From Aquabacterium sp. (lineage in GTDB: Bacteria > Pseudomonadota > Gammaproteobacteria > Burkholderiales > Burkholderiaceae_C), in contig JAKLLB010000048.1 of the NCBI GenBank assembly GCA_023150345.1, forward strand, positions 1 to 32,856: DNA of 32,856 nt, in the 5' to 3' direction. The stretch's first letter is position 1. The number at the start of each line of letters is the position of its first letter. Below are positions 7,510-15,322 of the stretch, in pieces. The position numbers were made by a program, and so were the translations under genes. The notes beneath the pieces are model-generated. The model did not search any database and was not told where the DNA came from. It saw only the letters and a program-made list of their open reading frames with translations.

Positions 7510-8829
7510 ATGTGGTACAGATGGGCAAGCAACGGCGCGGATGCCGCTTCTGGGAGTGCTGCTCGGCGCGAGCGGTCAATGGCGCATCGCTGGATGATGG
7601 CCCTGGCGCTCATCGTAATCGGCGTGATCGGGCTCGGGGCACCTGAGGTCATGGCTGCTGGGGTGCCGGAAACGGGCGTCGGCGACATGGGGGCAGGGCG
7701 CGACGTCGCAGACATGCTCACGAGCATCCTGAAAGGCATGACCGAAGCCTTCAAGCCGAAGATCTCAGCTGCCATTGGGCGCACCATCGTGGTGTCGTTT
7801 GTGACGATGGCCATCGTGTGGGGTGGCGTACAAATCGTTGGCGGCATGGACTTCGTAGAAGCTGTGGTGCGCCTGGTCAAGCTCGGGGCGCTTGCTGCCG
7901 TGGCGATGGCGACATTCGAACCAGTCCCGTGGCTTGGCGGGAAGTCGTTGGGCGGGGCCATTCAGACGATGTTCCTGAGTGCATCTGGGCTGGACAGCGC
8001 AATCGGTGCCGCCGTGTCTATCGCCGGCCAGTTCCTGGAGGTCATCTTCAAGATGCTCGACTTCAACATCATGCCGCCTACGCTGACGGGGACGTGGGAC
8101 AAGATCGACTGGGTGGTCTCCAACCCGGTGCATGCGTTCGTGGGGACGCTGGAGGTGTATGGCGCGGTGATCGCGATGGCGATTGCCGCGGCTTTGGTTG
8201 TCGGCGAAGTCTTCATGGCCGACATCACGATGAATCTGGCGATCGCACTCGCCCCGGTCTTGGCGCCGTGGATCATGTTCGCTCCGACGAGCTTCCTGTT
8301 CGATGCCTGGCTTAAGACGCTATTGGCCAGCGGCATGGCCTATTTCGTCGCGTCGCTTGTTGCCAAAGGAGCGGCGGCCTTCACGACGGCTGCGGCCACC
8401 GCGATGGCGGGACTGAACGGGGCCACCTACTCGATCACCTCGGTCATGGCAGTGTTCGGGGGGATTTTCCTGGTGTCGCTGATCTTTGTCTTCGTGGCCG
8501 GCAAGGTCACCGACTTGGCCGGCCGCCTGATTGCCGGCGGCGTGCTATCGGGCATCAGCATTCAGGCGTTCCGCCAAGGTGTCGGCGCCCTGGCCACGAC
8601 TGGCGGTGCGGCCGGGCGGGCCGCATCGAGCGCGGTCAGGGGTACTGCCGGCGGCATGGCGGCCGTAGCTGGCGGAGTTGCTGGACTACGGGGAGGCTCG
8701 GGGGTACTTGGCAAGGCCGGGCGAATGATCGTGGGGGCACAAGCGGCAGGCTCTGCCGGTCTGAGGCTCAACGCGGGCGGCGTCGGCGCAGCGGTGTCCA
8801 AGGCCTGGGCGAGAAAGACACCCAAGTAG
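7510..8829 (+). CDS. trbL: TrbL/VirB6-family polytopic membrane protein
   Basis: The frame is open from a GTG at 7453, but the ATG at 7510 has a GAGGGG ribosome-binding site at 7497-7502 with 7-base spacing, so I use it (439 residues). The protein starts with a signal-like segment (MALALIVIGVIGLG, cleavage near residue 50). It then has several membrane helices: about 92-112, 121-136, two or three between 217 and 290, and one around 305-330. The C-terminal 100 residues are Gly/Ala-rich and probably disordered. VirB6/TrbL proteins form part of the inner-membrane channel through which substrates pass. It follows trbJ with a 66-base gap. The family call rests on topology, size and operon order, plus the conserved-looking ALAPVLAPWIMFAPT region. 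Confidence 0.87.
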   Translation: MWYRWASNGADAASGSAARRERSMAHRWMMALALIVIGVIGLGAPEVMAAGVPETGVGDMGAGRDVADMLTSILKGMTEAFKPKISAAIGRTIVVSFVTMAIVWGGVQIVGGMDFVEAVVRLVKLGALAAVAMATFEPVPWLGGKSLGGAIQTMFLSASGLDSAIGAAVSIAGQFLEVIFKMLDFNIMPPTLTGTWDKIDWVVSNPVHAFVGTLEVYGAVIAMAIAAALVVGEVFMADITMNLAIALAPVLAPWIMFAPTSFLFDAWLKTLLASGMAYFVASLVAKGAAAFTTAAATAMAGLNGATYSITSVMAVFGGIFLVSLIFVFVAGKVTDLAGRLIAGGVLSGISIQAFRQGVGALATTGGAAGRAASSAVRGTAGGMAAVAGGVAGLRGGSGVLGKAGRMIVGAQAAGSAGLRLNAGGVGAAVSKAWARKTPK

Positions 8830-8849
8830 CCATGATCAGATGGCAAGCA

Positions 8850-8857
8850 GGGGGGGG
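8850..8857 (+). promoter_or_regulatory. 8-G tract serving as ribosome-binding site of the next gene
   Basis: Eight consecutive G bases followed by TGA give a GGGGTGA stretch, complementary to the 3' end of 16S rRNA, 6 bases before the ATG at 8864. Because it is a homopolymer, slippage would change the spacing to the start codon. Confidence 0.5.
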
Positions 8858-8863
8858 TGAGCG

Positions 8864-9295
8864 ATGAACATGACGTGGGCATGGCCCGGTTCGCACGAGT
8901 GGGAGCGTACGCGGCTCGCGTTCGCTGCAGCGGTCGCAGACTACTCGGCAACAGGCCCCGGCGTGCGGCAGCGGGGGGCAGGTGATTCGGGTGTGGCCGG
9001 GGATGAAGCTGCGGCCGGTGATGCGCGCGCGATCGATGACGGGCGACAACCGTACCAACTATTGATTCAGCCTGATCTCGAGCTCGGGCATGTGCGCTGG
9101 GGCTGCATCGTCAGGCAAGGTGCGCCAGACTTCGTGCGGCGCAACGGCTGGCTGACGATGGCATGGGCTGCGCGCTGCGTGCAGCAAGAGGAACCACGAC
9201 TGGTGTGGCTGGGAGCGGCAGCGCTCGTGTTAATTGGCTCGTCCGTGGCATACAACACCGTTCGCAGCCTGGTGGCCGCACTGCTGGGCGAATAG
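8864..9295 (+). CDS. Unrecognised small C-terminal membrane protein in the trbL-trbF insert
   Basis: I do not recognise this 143-residue protein. Residues 1-110 are polar with an acidic, Ala/Gly/Asp-rich part (about 40-62) and a compact-looking segment rich in Trp and hydrophobic residues (YQLLIQPDLELGHVRWGC onward). There is one strong hydrophobic helix near the C-terminus (about 113-138), so it is probably tail-anchored in the inner membrane with the bulk in the cytoplasm. It is not TrbK, which is a short lipoprotein. It lies 34 bases after trbL and 104 before the next gene, and is the first of three genes in the insert. A partner role with the AAA+ protein downstream is possible but is only inferred from position. 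Confidence 0.65.
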   Translation: MNMTWAWPGSHEWERTRLAFAAAVADYSATGPGVRQRGAGDSGVAGDEAAAGDARAIDDGRQPYQLLIQPDLELGHVRWGCIVRQGAPDFVRRNGWLTMAWAARCVQQEEPRLVWLGAAALVLIGSSVAYNTVRSLVAALLGE

Positions 9296-9338
9296 CGACC
9301 ACATCCGATCTGCCAGGAGCGTAGCGACGGGGTTGGGG

Positions 9339-9368
9339 GCTTGCCCGTGCAAGCGGTAGTGCTATCTT
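9339..9368 (+). promoter_or_regulatory. Possible sigma70-type promoter overlapping a short hairpin
   Basis: TTGCCC (9341-9346) and TATCTT (9363-9368) are spaced by 16 bases and resemble -35 and -10 boxes at four positions each. The -35 box sits in a short inverted repeat GCTTGC/GCAAGC (9339-9354). A transcript starting near 9375 would have a leader of about 25 bases to the ATG at 9400. This would give the 9400 and AAA+ genes their own expression. Matches of this quality also occur by chance. Confidence 0.25.
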
Positions 9369-9399
9369 GGCGACAAGTCAGACGCAATCTACCAACCCA

Positions 9400-9786
9400 A
9401 TGGATCACCACCCTCAGTCAACCATTGTTGTCCCACTTCTTTTCACGTTGCTCTGCGGCTGGGCCTGCATGTCGATTTTTCGGGCACACCAGATCGATGA
9501 ACACGATGTCATAGCAAAGCGCGCCAAGGAGCGCTGCGCCGCAGACAAGCGTTGCCAGAGCGTCACCACAACACCCATGCCGGGCGAAGGGTTCCGTGAC
9601 AGTGGGCGTAGGGTCATCGTTCAGTCGAACCGAGAGTGGACGCATGACGAACGAGTTGCATTTCTTCGCACCATTGTTGCGCCCCCGACGGGGATTGAGA
9701 CCAAATTGCGGGTGATCACCCCGGGCGACAGCCAGGAAGCAGCCGGCCCGAGCAAGGGGCAGCCGCCGAAGGGTGGGGCGCGATGA
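9400..9786 (+). CDS. Unrecognised small membrane-anchored protein encoded directly before the AAA+ ATPase
   Basis: I do not recognise this 128-residue protein. It has one hydrophobic segment at about residues 9-26 (TIVVPLLFTLLCGWACMSIF), then a charged stretch with two cysteines (ERCAADKRCQ), and a Pro/Gly-rich tail. This suggests a single-helix inner-membrane protein with a soluble domain. The start is uncertain: ATG 9400 lacks a clear ribosome-binding site, and an in-frame TTG at 9367 would add 11 residues. The first 150 bases look less GC-rich than the flanking trb genes. The stop overlaps the next start (ATGATG at 9783), so its translation is likely coupled to the AAA+ protein, which makes a functional pair plausible. 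Confidence 0.6.
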   Translation: MDHHPQSTIVVPLLFTLLCGWACMSIFRAHQIDEHDVIAKRAKERCAADKRCQSVTTTPMPGEGFRDSGRRVIVQSNREWTHDERVAFLRTIVAPPTGIETKLRVITPGDSQEAAGPSKGQPPKGGAR

Positions 9787-11927
9787 TGCCGGAAAGCATG
9801 GCCCCGACGCCCGAAGAGCGCGAGTCCTACGTTGATCAGCTCTGCGGTGTGGTGCAGGTCATCGGAGCTGGGGCAAGCAAGACCGGGTCAACCACGCTGG
9901 CTTTGATCGGCTTCTTGGCTATTTACGGAACGCCGACCTTCTCGACTGTCGCGCTTGGGCTGCTTTTCGCCGACGGGCGCTCGCCGGTCGCCGACTTGGA
10001 GGCCGCTGGTGCGCACGCCTACCCGAGACTGGTCGGGTGCATTGCCGCGATGGCGCTCATGGTTTGGGTGAGTCGAGTGCGACACGCATGGCTGCCCTGG
10101 ATGGGTGCCGCCGGATTCATTGCCGCTGGTGTGATGGCGCTGCAAATCGAGGTGCTGACCGCAGCGTCGTGGCGCGTGGGGGTCTGGCCCGATTCGAATT
10201 CCGGGCTATGGGAGCCAGCAAAGATGATGTTCAAGCTCTGGACATCGTCGGTCGGTTTGGTACTTCTGGCCGGGACATTCTCCGTCCCGTTCGTCATAGC
10301 TCAGGCGGCGGACGCCTACGTTGCACGCCCCCGAAAGGGCGCCAGGCGCAAGATGGAGATCGGCGCAGCCGGGCAAGGCGACACGCCCGCAGCGCAGGTG
10401 GCGTCGCGCGTCCAACGCCCGCGGCTGCGACTGGACGACCTGGCCGGGATGTCCGAGCTCAAGGCGCAGCTGCGCGAGTTCATCGCTCCGTTTACCGGCT
10501 ATGCCAGCGGGGGGGCGCCTGCAGATACGAACGGCCTGCTGCTGGCCGGCCCGCCGGGCAACGGCAAGACAGTCTTTGCCGAAGCAGTCGCGGGCGAGCT
10601 GGGGTTCGGGTTCCTCAAGATCGGCGTGCAGGACCTGACGAGCAAGTTCGTCAACGAGTCACCTGAGCGTATCCAGCGCGCATTCGCAGAGGCGATCGCG
10701 GCCCAACCCTGCGTGCTCTTCCTGGACGAGTTCGACGCCGTGGGCATGAAGCGCGGGGCCAAGATGGGCAACAGCAACGGCGAGGACGTGAAGGTCGTCG
10801 ACACCTTGCTCACCGAAATCGACAAGCTCCGGCAGCGCCGCGTGCTGCTGGTCGCAGCGACGAACCACCCCGACGAGCTCGACGAGGCGCTGGTGCGCCC
10901 GGGGCGCTTCGACCGCAAGATTGAGATACCGCTGCCGGACGCGCCGGCGCGCGAGGGCATCCTGGCCGCGATGTCCAAGAAGTACCGGCTGGGCGCCAGC
11001 GCACAGACCGTTACACGGGTGGCCCAGATGTGGGAGCGACGCAGCGCGGCCTTCATCGAGGCGGTGTGCAAGCGCGTGCGCGACGACCTGGCCCGTCAAG
11101 GACAACAGGAAGCGGACCTGGTCGCTTTCAAGGCCGCCGCCCGCGCCGTTTCGCGGCGCGAAGGGGCGATCCCCAAGACCGGCGTGCCGCTGTCGAAGTT
11201 GGTGCTGCCGGAGGCGACCAGGCGCGACGCGCAGTCCATCGTCTACAGGCTGCGCAACTGGGAGAGTCTGGCGGAGCGCGGCGGCTCGCCGCCGAAGGGC
11301 GTTCTGCTGTACGGACCGCCCGGAACGGGCAAGACCAACCTGGCACGCGCGATCGCGCTGGAGCTGGGTGACTGGCACGTCTTTGAGGTGAAGACGGCGG
11401 ACATCTTGGCCGACCCGCGCAGGTTCCAGGACGTGATCGACAAGGCCTGCGAGCATCGCCCGGCCATCGTGTTCATCGACGAAGCCGACGACTTGCTGCG
11501 CGACCGCAATTATTCACCGAACGCCACGGCCACCAACGAGATTCTCAAGTCCATGGACGGCATGATGGGCGCGGTTCCAGAGGTCGTGTTCTTTGCGGCC
11601 ACCAACAACCAGGACGCCATCGATGCCGCGGCCAAGCGCGGCGGCCGGTTCGCCGAGAAGTTGTTCCTCGACGTGCTGCGCGGTGAGGACCTGGCGGCTT
11701 TCGCGTGCACTGAGCTGCGGCGACGCCCGAATGTGCAGTTCACCGACGACCTCACCGCCGGGTGGATTGCACAGGCCGTGGGGGAGATTGGGCCGGCCGA
11801 CCTCATCGCAACGCTGGACAAGGCGGTGAACGCGACGCTGGTCGACGACCATTCACGGTCGGTTGGGCGCAAGGACTTCGCCGACGCGTTCGCTGCGATC
11901 ACAGAGCGCACCTTGGCGCGGGACTGA
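9783..11927 (+). CDS. Membrane-anchored tandem AAA+ ATPase
   Basis: A 714-residue protein with about four predicted membrane helices in the first 180 residues (roughly 36-62, 82-98, 103-124, 152-176), followed by two classical AAA modules. Module 1 has Walker A GPPGNGKT (256-263), Walker B LFLDE (312-316), sensor Asn361 and an intact second region of homology ending ALVRPGRFDRKI with Arg372 and Arg375. Module 2 has Walker A GPPGTGKT (511-518), Walker B VFIDE (563-567), sensor Asn608 and a modified arginine-finger region AKRGGRFAEK (Arg619, Arg622). Such modules form hexamers that remodel, extract or unfold proteins (FtsH, p97, VAT). No HExxH protease motif is present, so it is not FtsH. I know of no standard T4SS part of this kind. 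Its place between trbL and trbF suggests it acts on secretion or pilus components or on substrates. The AAA+ call is firm; the role is inference. Confidence 0.92.
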   Translation: MMPESMAPTPEERESYVDQLCGVVQVIGAGASKTGSTTLALIGFLAIYGTPTFSTVALGLLFADGRSPVADLEAAGAHAYPRLVGCIAAMALMVWVSRVRHAWLPWMGAAGFIAAGVMALQIEVLTAASWRVGVWPDSNSGLWEPAKMMFKLWTSSVGLVLLAGTFSVPFVIAQAADAYVARPRKGARRKMEIGAAGQGDTPAAQVASRVQRPRLRLDDLAGMSELKAQLREFIAPFTGYASGGAPADTNGLLLAGPPGNGKTVFAEAVAGELGFGFLKIGVQDLTSKFVNESPERIQRAFAEAIAAQPCVLFLDEFDAVGMKRGAKMGNSNGEDVKVVDTLLTEIDKLRQRRVLLVAATNHPDELDEALVRPGRFDRKIEIPLPDAPAREGILAAMSKKYRLGASAQTVTRVAQMWERRSAAFIEAVCKRVRDDLARQGQQEADLVAFKAAARAVSRREGAIPKTGVPLSKLVLPEATRRDAQSIVYRLRNWESLAERGGSPPKGVLLYGPPGTGKTNLARAIALELGDWHVFEVKTADILADPRRFQDVIDKACEHRPAIVFIDEADDLLRDRNYSPNATATNEILKSMDGMMGAVPEVVFFAATNNQDAIDAAAKRGGRFAEKLFLDVLRGEDLAAFACTELRRRPNVQFTDDLTAGWIAQAVGEIGPADLIATLDKAVNATLVDDHSRSVGRKDFADAFAAITERTLARD

Positions 11928-12271
11928 GCAGCGGGCCGAGGCCTCCCGCCGCGACCCCTAGCCGATGGCCTGGGCGCTGCCGCACTGCAAGAAGGTGGCC
12001 TGTGCCCATTACCGGTCTGCGGATATGAGGCGGGCAGGCTGTCGATGAGGTGCGCCCGCGAGATGCCCAGACGCAGAGTCGGCAAACGCGCCCGCGGCCA
12101 GCCGACCAACGTCGGCGCGCGCCACCCCGGCCGGTCGCGCACCAAAACAGGGCGCGAGGGCCCTCGACAGCGCATCCTGAGGCCGCCAGCGACCGTGAAA
12201 TGGGGGGTTTTCGACATCCGCAGGATTTGCGTCCTACCCAAAATGCCTCCGGACGCACACGACAGGCAGCC
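11928..12271 (+). other. 344-base gap before trbF with element copy 2
   Basis: This is the longest gap of the trb region. I see no convincing gene in it: the trbF frame is open back to 12050, but that translation is Arg/Pro-rich and the gap has no good start signal. It holds a 12-base perfect palindrome CGAGGGCCCTCG (12155-12166) and the conserved element at 12198-12224, 47 bases before the trbF ATG. AGGA/TCCT (12222-12225 and 12232-12235) could pair just after the element. No hairpin with a T tract is seen after the AAA+ gene. Confidence 0.7.
12198..12224 (+). repeat. Conserved intergenic element, copy 2 (upstream of trbF)
   Basis: AAAT, then GGGGGGTTTT, then CGACATCCGCAGG. From the first G of the tract to the final G (12202-12224) it is identical to copy 3 over 23 bases. 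It lies 47 bases before the trbF ATG, in the sense orientation. A short A/T-rich run precedes the G tract in all three copies. Confidence 0.85.
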
Positions 12272-13078
12272 ATGGCTATCCTCACCCGACTTCTCCAGTT
12301 CCGCAGCGCCGCCGCCTCTGACGACGATGACAGTGGCCTGGAACGCAAGCCAGCCAAGGCACGACGTCCGGTCAGCGAGCGCGAGGTCGAGCGGGGCATG
12401 GCTGATGCAGCACCCGATACGGCGTTCGTGCGGGCGCGCAACGAGTTCTATGAGTCAGTGGGCACACCAGTCGTTCAGCGCGCACGCTTGTGGACGATCA
12501 ACATCGTCTTGCTGGGCGTGATCATCGCGATGGCGCTGGCCATCAAGGCCATGTTGCCGCTCAAGACGGTGCAGCCCTGGGTGGTCAAAGTCGACGACGC
12601 CCGCGGGACGGTCGAACTCGACAAAGGGGCCGCGACGCTGGCCCAGGCATACAGTCCGAGCCGGCCCGTGCTCGAGCGCGAGCTGTTCGAGTTCGTCAAG
12701 GCGTTGTGGTCGATCAACGGGGACTACCCGACGCTGACCAAAGAGACCCAGGAATCAGCCTATGCCCGCACCCGCGATCGTGCCGCCCAGGAGTTCCGCG
12801 ACTTCGTCAAGCGCGAGGGGATCTACGGCCGCATGCGCAGCGAGCCCGGGCTGACTCGCTCGGTTGAGCGCAAGACCATCACATTCCGCGCGGAGGAGGG
12901 GGTGGCGATGGCCCGCTTCTCGACGATCGAGCGCACCCGCTCGAAGCCGGATGCTGTGCGTCGGGAGTGGCTGATGATGCTGCAGTACAAACTCGTGCCG
13001 CAAAACGCGCCCAACGAAATCGAACGCAACCCCCTGGGGTTGTACGTCTTTCACTTCGAGATCAACGAGGAGCGCTGA
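12272..13078 (+). CDS. trbF: TrbF/VirB8-family inner-membrane protein
   Basis: The frame extends to 12050, but the ATG at 12272 gives 268 residues, close to TrbF, and a start that reads like a normal protein, so I use it. A cytoplasmic N-terminus of about 73 residues is followed by one membrane helix (about 74-96) and a periplasmic domain to the end. The C-terminal RNPLGLYVFHFEIN matches the end of the VirB8/TrbF fold, where the NPLG turn is characteristic. VirB8 proteins are bitopic scaffolds that link the inner-membrane ATPases and VirB6 to the VirB9/VirB10 core complex. The stop (TGA) directly abuts the trbG ATG. It opens the second trb block, after the AAA+ insert and element copy 2. Confidence 0.9.
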   Translation: MAILTRLLQFRSAAASDDDDSGLERKPAKARRPVSEREVERGMADAAPDTAFVRARNEFYESVGTPVVQRARLWTINIVLLGVIIAMALAIKAMLPLKTVQPWVVKVDDARGTVELDKGAATLAQAYSPSRPVLERELFEFVKALWSINGDYPTLTKETQESAYARTRDRAAQEFRDFVKREGIYGRMRSEPGLTRSVERKTITFRAEEGVAMARFSTIERTRSKPDAVRREWLMMLQYKLVPQNAPNEIERNPLGLYVFHFEINEER

Positions 13079-13939
13079 ATGCCGCGCCTGAGCTACCGCG
13101 CTGTCTGCCACTTTTTCGCTGCCGCCGCGCTCGCCTGCCTCGTGGGCGGGGCCAGCGCCGAGGTCAAGCCGCTGAGCATGCCAGGAGACCCCAAGCTCGT
13201 GGTGTTTCCCTACGACGCCAACAACTCCTTTCGCATCCTGGCGCGGCCTCGGGCTGTGACCCATATCGAACTCGCGCCCGATGAGCGCGTGCGCATCCTC
13301 GCGCTGGGTGACACGGTGAGTTGGCAGGCGGTCGACAAGGAAAACAACGTATTCATCAAGCCCACCTACCCACGCCAGAGCGCCGCGGGGACGCTGGTGA
13401 CCACCAAGCGCACGTACCAGTTGCTGCTGGTTGCCGGTGATGAGGATGACAAGTTCTACCAACGCGTGACGTTCCAGTATCCGGACGTCATCGCCCGCGA
13501 AGCCGCCGACGCCGACCGGGCGATGTTGGCGCCTGAGGACCTCGCCGCCGGAAACCGGGCGGACGCAGCCAAGTCGGCGCGGGGTGCGTCGGCTGCGGCA
13601 GCGCCAACGCTGGATGCGGCCTCGCTTCACTTCAGTTTCGACATCGAAGGCGACGCGCAGTTCAAGCCCCAGCAGATCTACCACGACGGTCGCTCGACGT
13701 TCATCCGGTTCGACTCGGGCGTGGTGGACATCCCGGCGCTGTTTCGACTGCGCGAAGGCACGGCGCTCGAGCTGGTGGAATACGCCAATCGCGGCAGTCT
13801 CCTGATCGTGGGTCGCGTGCTTGAAGCGGGTCTGCTAAAGCTGGGCGAGCATGAGGTGCGGTTCTTCAATCGCGACATGGTTCGCAAGTCCTTCTTCGGA
13901 CGACTCGAGCGCAACCCCGACAGCCCCTTCTGGAACTGA
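13079..13939 (+). CDS. trbG: TrbG/VirB9-family outer-membrane core protein
   Basis: A 286-residue secreted protein. The signal peptide ends at GGASA (cleavage after residue 28). The N-terminal beta domain has the family's FPYDANNSFRILARP and HIELAPDERV segments (about 38-75). After a linker comes the C-terminal domain with FSFDIEGDAQFKPQQIYHDG and TFIRFDSG, the usual pattern of VirB9/CagX, which binds the outer-membrane region of VirB10. The length is standard. VirB9 with VirB10 and a VirB7-type lipoprotein forms the ring that spans the periplasm and outer membrane. No trbH/VirB7-like gene follows; trbI starts 9 bases later. A second VirB9-like C-terminal domain occurs in the protein encoded at 15312. 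Confidence 0.92.
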   Translation: MPRLSYRAVCHFFAAAALACLVGGASAEVKPLSMPGDPKLVVFPYDANNSFRILARPRAVTHIELAPDERVRILALGDTVSWQAVDKENNVFIKPTYPRQSAAGTLVTTKRTYQLLLVAGDEDDKFYQRVTFQYPDVIAREAADADRAMLAPEDLAAGNRADAAKSARGASAAAAPTLDAASLHFSFDIEGDAQFKPQQIYHDGRSTFIRFDSGVVDIPALFRLREGTALELVEYANRGSLLIVGRVLEAGLLKLGEHEVRFFNRDMVRKSFFGRLERNPDSPFWN

Positions 13940-13948
13940 GGCCGGGCG

Positions 13949-15322
13949 ATGACGGACCAGCAACCCGGACTGCCGCTCGAGGCGGCGCAATCCAGTGACC
14001 GACCCAAGGGGCTGGTGCCGCGGTCGGCCTTCGTGGTCGTTCTCGTCGTCGGCCTGATCGCGCTCGTGCTTTACGCGATCTACGACGTCAACACCAAGAA
14101 GGAACAGCGCGCCAAGGAGCGGCTTCACGCGCCAAACGTGGCAGTGGGGGCTGCCCCCGCGCCAGATGAGCTCAAGCGTTTGCGGGAAGCGCAGGAGCGT
14201 GCCGCATCCGCGCCTGTGGCCACTGTTGCAGCGGCGCCGACCGAGGCCGCGCCCAGCAAGACGGCGCCGGTGCCGGCCGAAGTGATCCGCGAGGCCGGTT
14301 TGCCGCCAGGCGTACCGGCAGTGGAGCCCGCTCGGGAGCGCGTCGCGCGCTCAGGCGACGGTCGGCGCGACACGGAGAACCGCGCCAACGCCGAGCGAGC
14401 CGAGGCCGAGCATCGGGCGCGCGTTCTAAACTCCAAGATCTCCGAGATCGACAACGGCGGGCGCGGCGAGCAGCAGCAGGCGCTGCGAGGCGCCGCAGCC
14501 ACACCGGGGCACACCGATCCGAACGACCCCGCCGCTGCCGTTGCCGCAATGGTCGCCGAGCGACGCAAGCAGGCCGACGAGATGCGCCGCGCGGCCAATG
14601 CACAGCGTGACGGCATGTTGCAGGCCGCGGCCAGGTCACAGGCGGGCAAGCCCAGCAACGCCCAGCGCGACGTCGAGTGGCTCAAGGAAAACGGCACGAA
14701 CGGCACATCCCCGGCCACCTACGCGGCCGAGCCCGCCAGCTCGGTGATCTTGCTGCAAGGCACGCGCATCCCCGCGGTCACACTCGAGGCGGTCAACAGC
14801 GATCTGCCTGGGCAAATCACCGCGCGCGCCACCGAGGACATCCGCGATTCGCTGACGCAAACCGAGGTGCTGGTGCCAGCGGGAACTCGGTTCATCGGCC
14901 GCTACAGCGCCGACATCTCACCGGGCCAGGAGCGGATTCTCAGCGCGTTCTCGCGCATGGTGCTGCCCGATGGACGCAGCGTCGACCTCGGCGACTCGCG
15001 CGCCGTCGACGGGCAGGGCCAGGCCGGGATGGGGGGGGATGTCAACAACCACTGGTTCACAATGTTTGGCTACTCGCTGGCGATCGCGCTCATCGCCGAC
15101 AAGGCGCTGCCCGATGGCGGCGTCAAGCAGTCCACGTCGATGACCAGCAGTTCGGCCACCCGCACCGTGGCCGGCGAAGTCCTGGTCGACGTCAGCAAGC
15201 GGGTGCTGGACCGCAACACCCGTATCGCGCCGACCATCACCGCGCCGATGGGTCAGCGCATCTTCGTGACCATTACCAAGGACGTTGTCCTGCAACCCTG
15301 GAAGGCTCGCCATGTCCATTGA
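13949..15322 (+). CDS. trbI: TrbI/VirB10-family core-complex protein
   Basis: 457 residues, as expected for TrbI. A short cytoplasmic tail precedes one membrane helix (about 27-45). A long Pro/Ala-rich and then charged, partly coiled-coil periplasmic region follows (about 60-255). The C-terminal VirB10 beta-barrel domain (about 264-457) includes LLQGTRIPAVTLEAVNSDLPG and VPAGTRFIGRY, typical family segments, and the outer-membrane antenna would lie around residues 368-385 (WFTMFGYSLAIALIADKA). VirB10 spans both membranes and relays ATP use at the inner membrane to gating of the outer pore. An 8-G run at 15031-15038 encodes Gly-rich residues near the barrel. The 3' end overlaps the following chimeric gene by 11 bases, joining the trb block to the pil block. 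Confidence 0.93.
   Translation: MTDQQPGLPLEAAQSSDRPKGLVPRSAFVVVLVVGLIALVLYAIYDVNTKKEQRAKERLHAPNVAVGAAPAPDELKRLREAQERAASAPVATVAAAPTEAAPSKTAPVPAEVIREAGLPPGVPAVEPARERVARSGDGRRDTENRANAERAEAEHRARVLNSKISEIDNGGRGEQQQALRGAAATPGHTDPNDPAAAVAAMVAERRKQADEMRRAANAQRDGMLQAAARSQAGKPSNAQRDVEWLKENGTNGTSPATYAAEPASSVILLQGTRIPAVTLEAVNSDLPGQITARATEDIRDSLTQTEVLVPAGTRFIGRYSADISPGQERILSAFSRMVLPDGRSVDLGDSRAVDGQGQAGMGGDVNNHWFTMFGYSLAIALIADKALPDGGVKQSTSMTSSSATRTVAGEVLVDVSKRVLDRNTRIAPTITAPMGQRIFVTITKDVVLQPWKARHVH

Noticed and set aside
12202-12224. Repeated element as a nic site (its CATCCGC core recalls the YATCCTG core of some oriT sites)
   Set aside because: There are three copies, each at an operon head, one base off the nic core, and no relaxase gene is near. 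Regulation fits better.
12050-12271. Upstream extension of trbF
   Set aside because: The extra 74 residues are Arg/Pro-rich, unlike any TrbF, and would run through element copy 2. ATG 12272 gives the normal length.
15031-15038. 8-G run in trbI as a phase-variation tract
   Set aside because: It is short, it encodes Met-Gly-Gly in a plausible loop, and switching off an essential core protein this way is unlikely.
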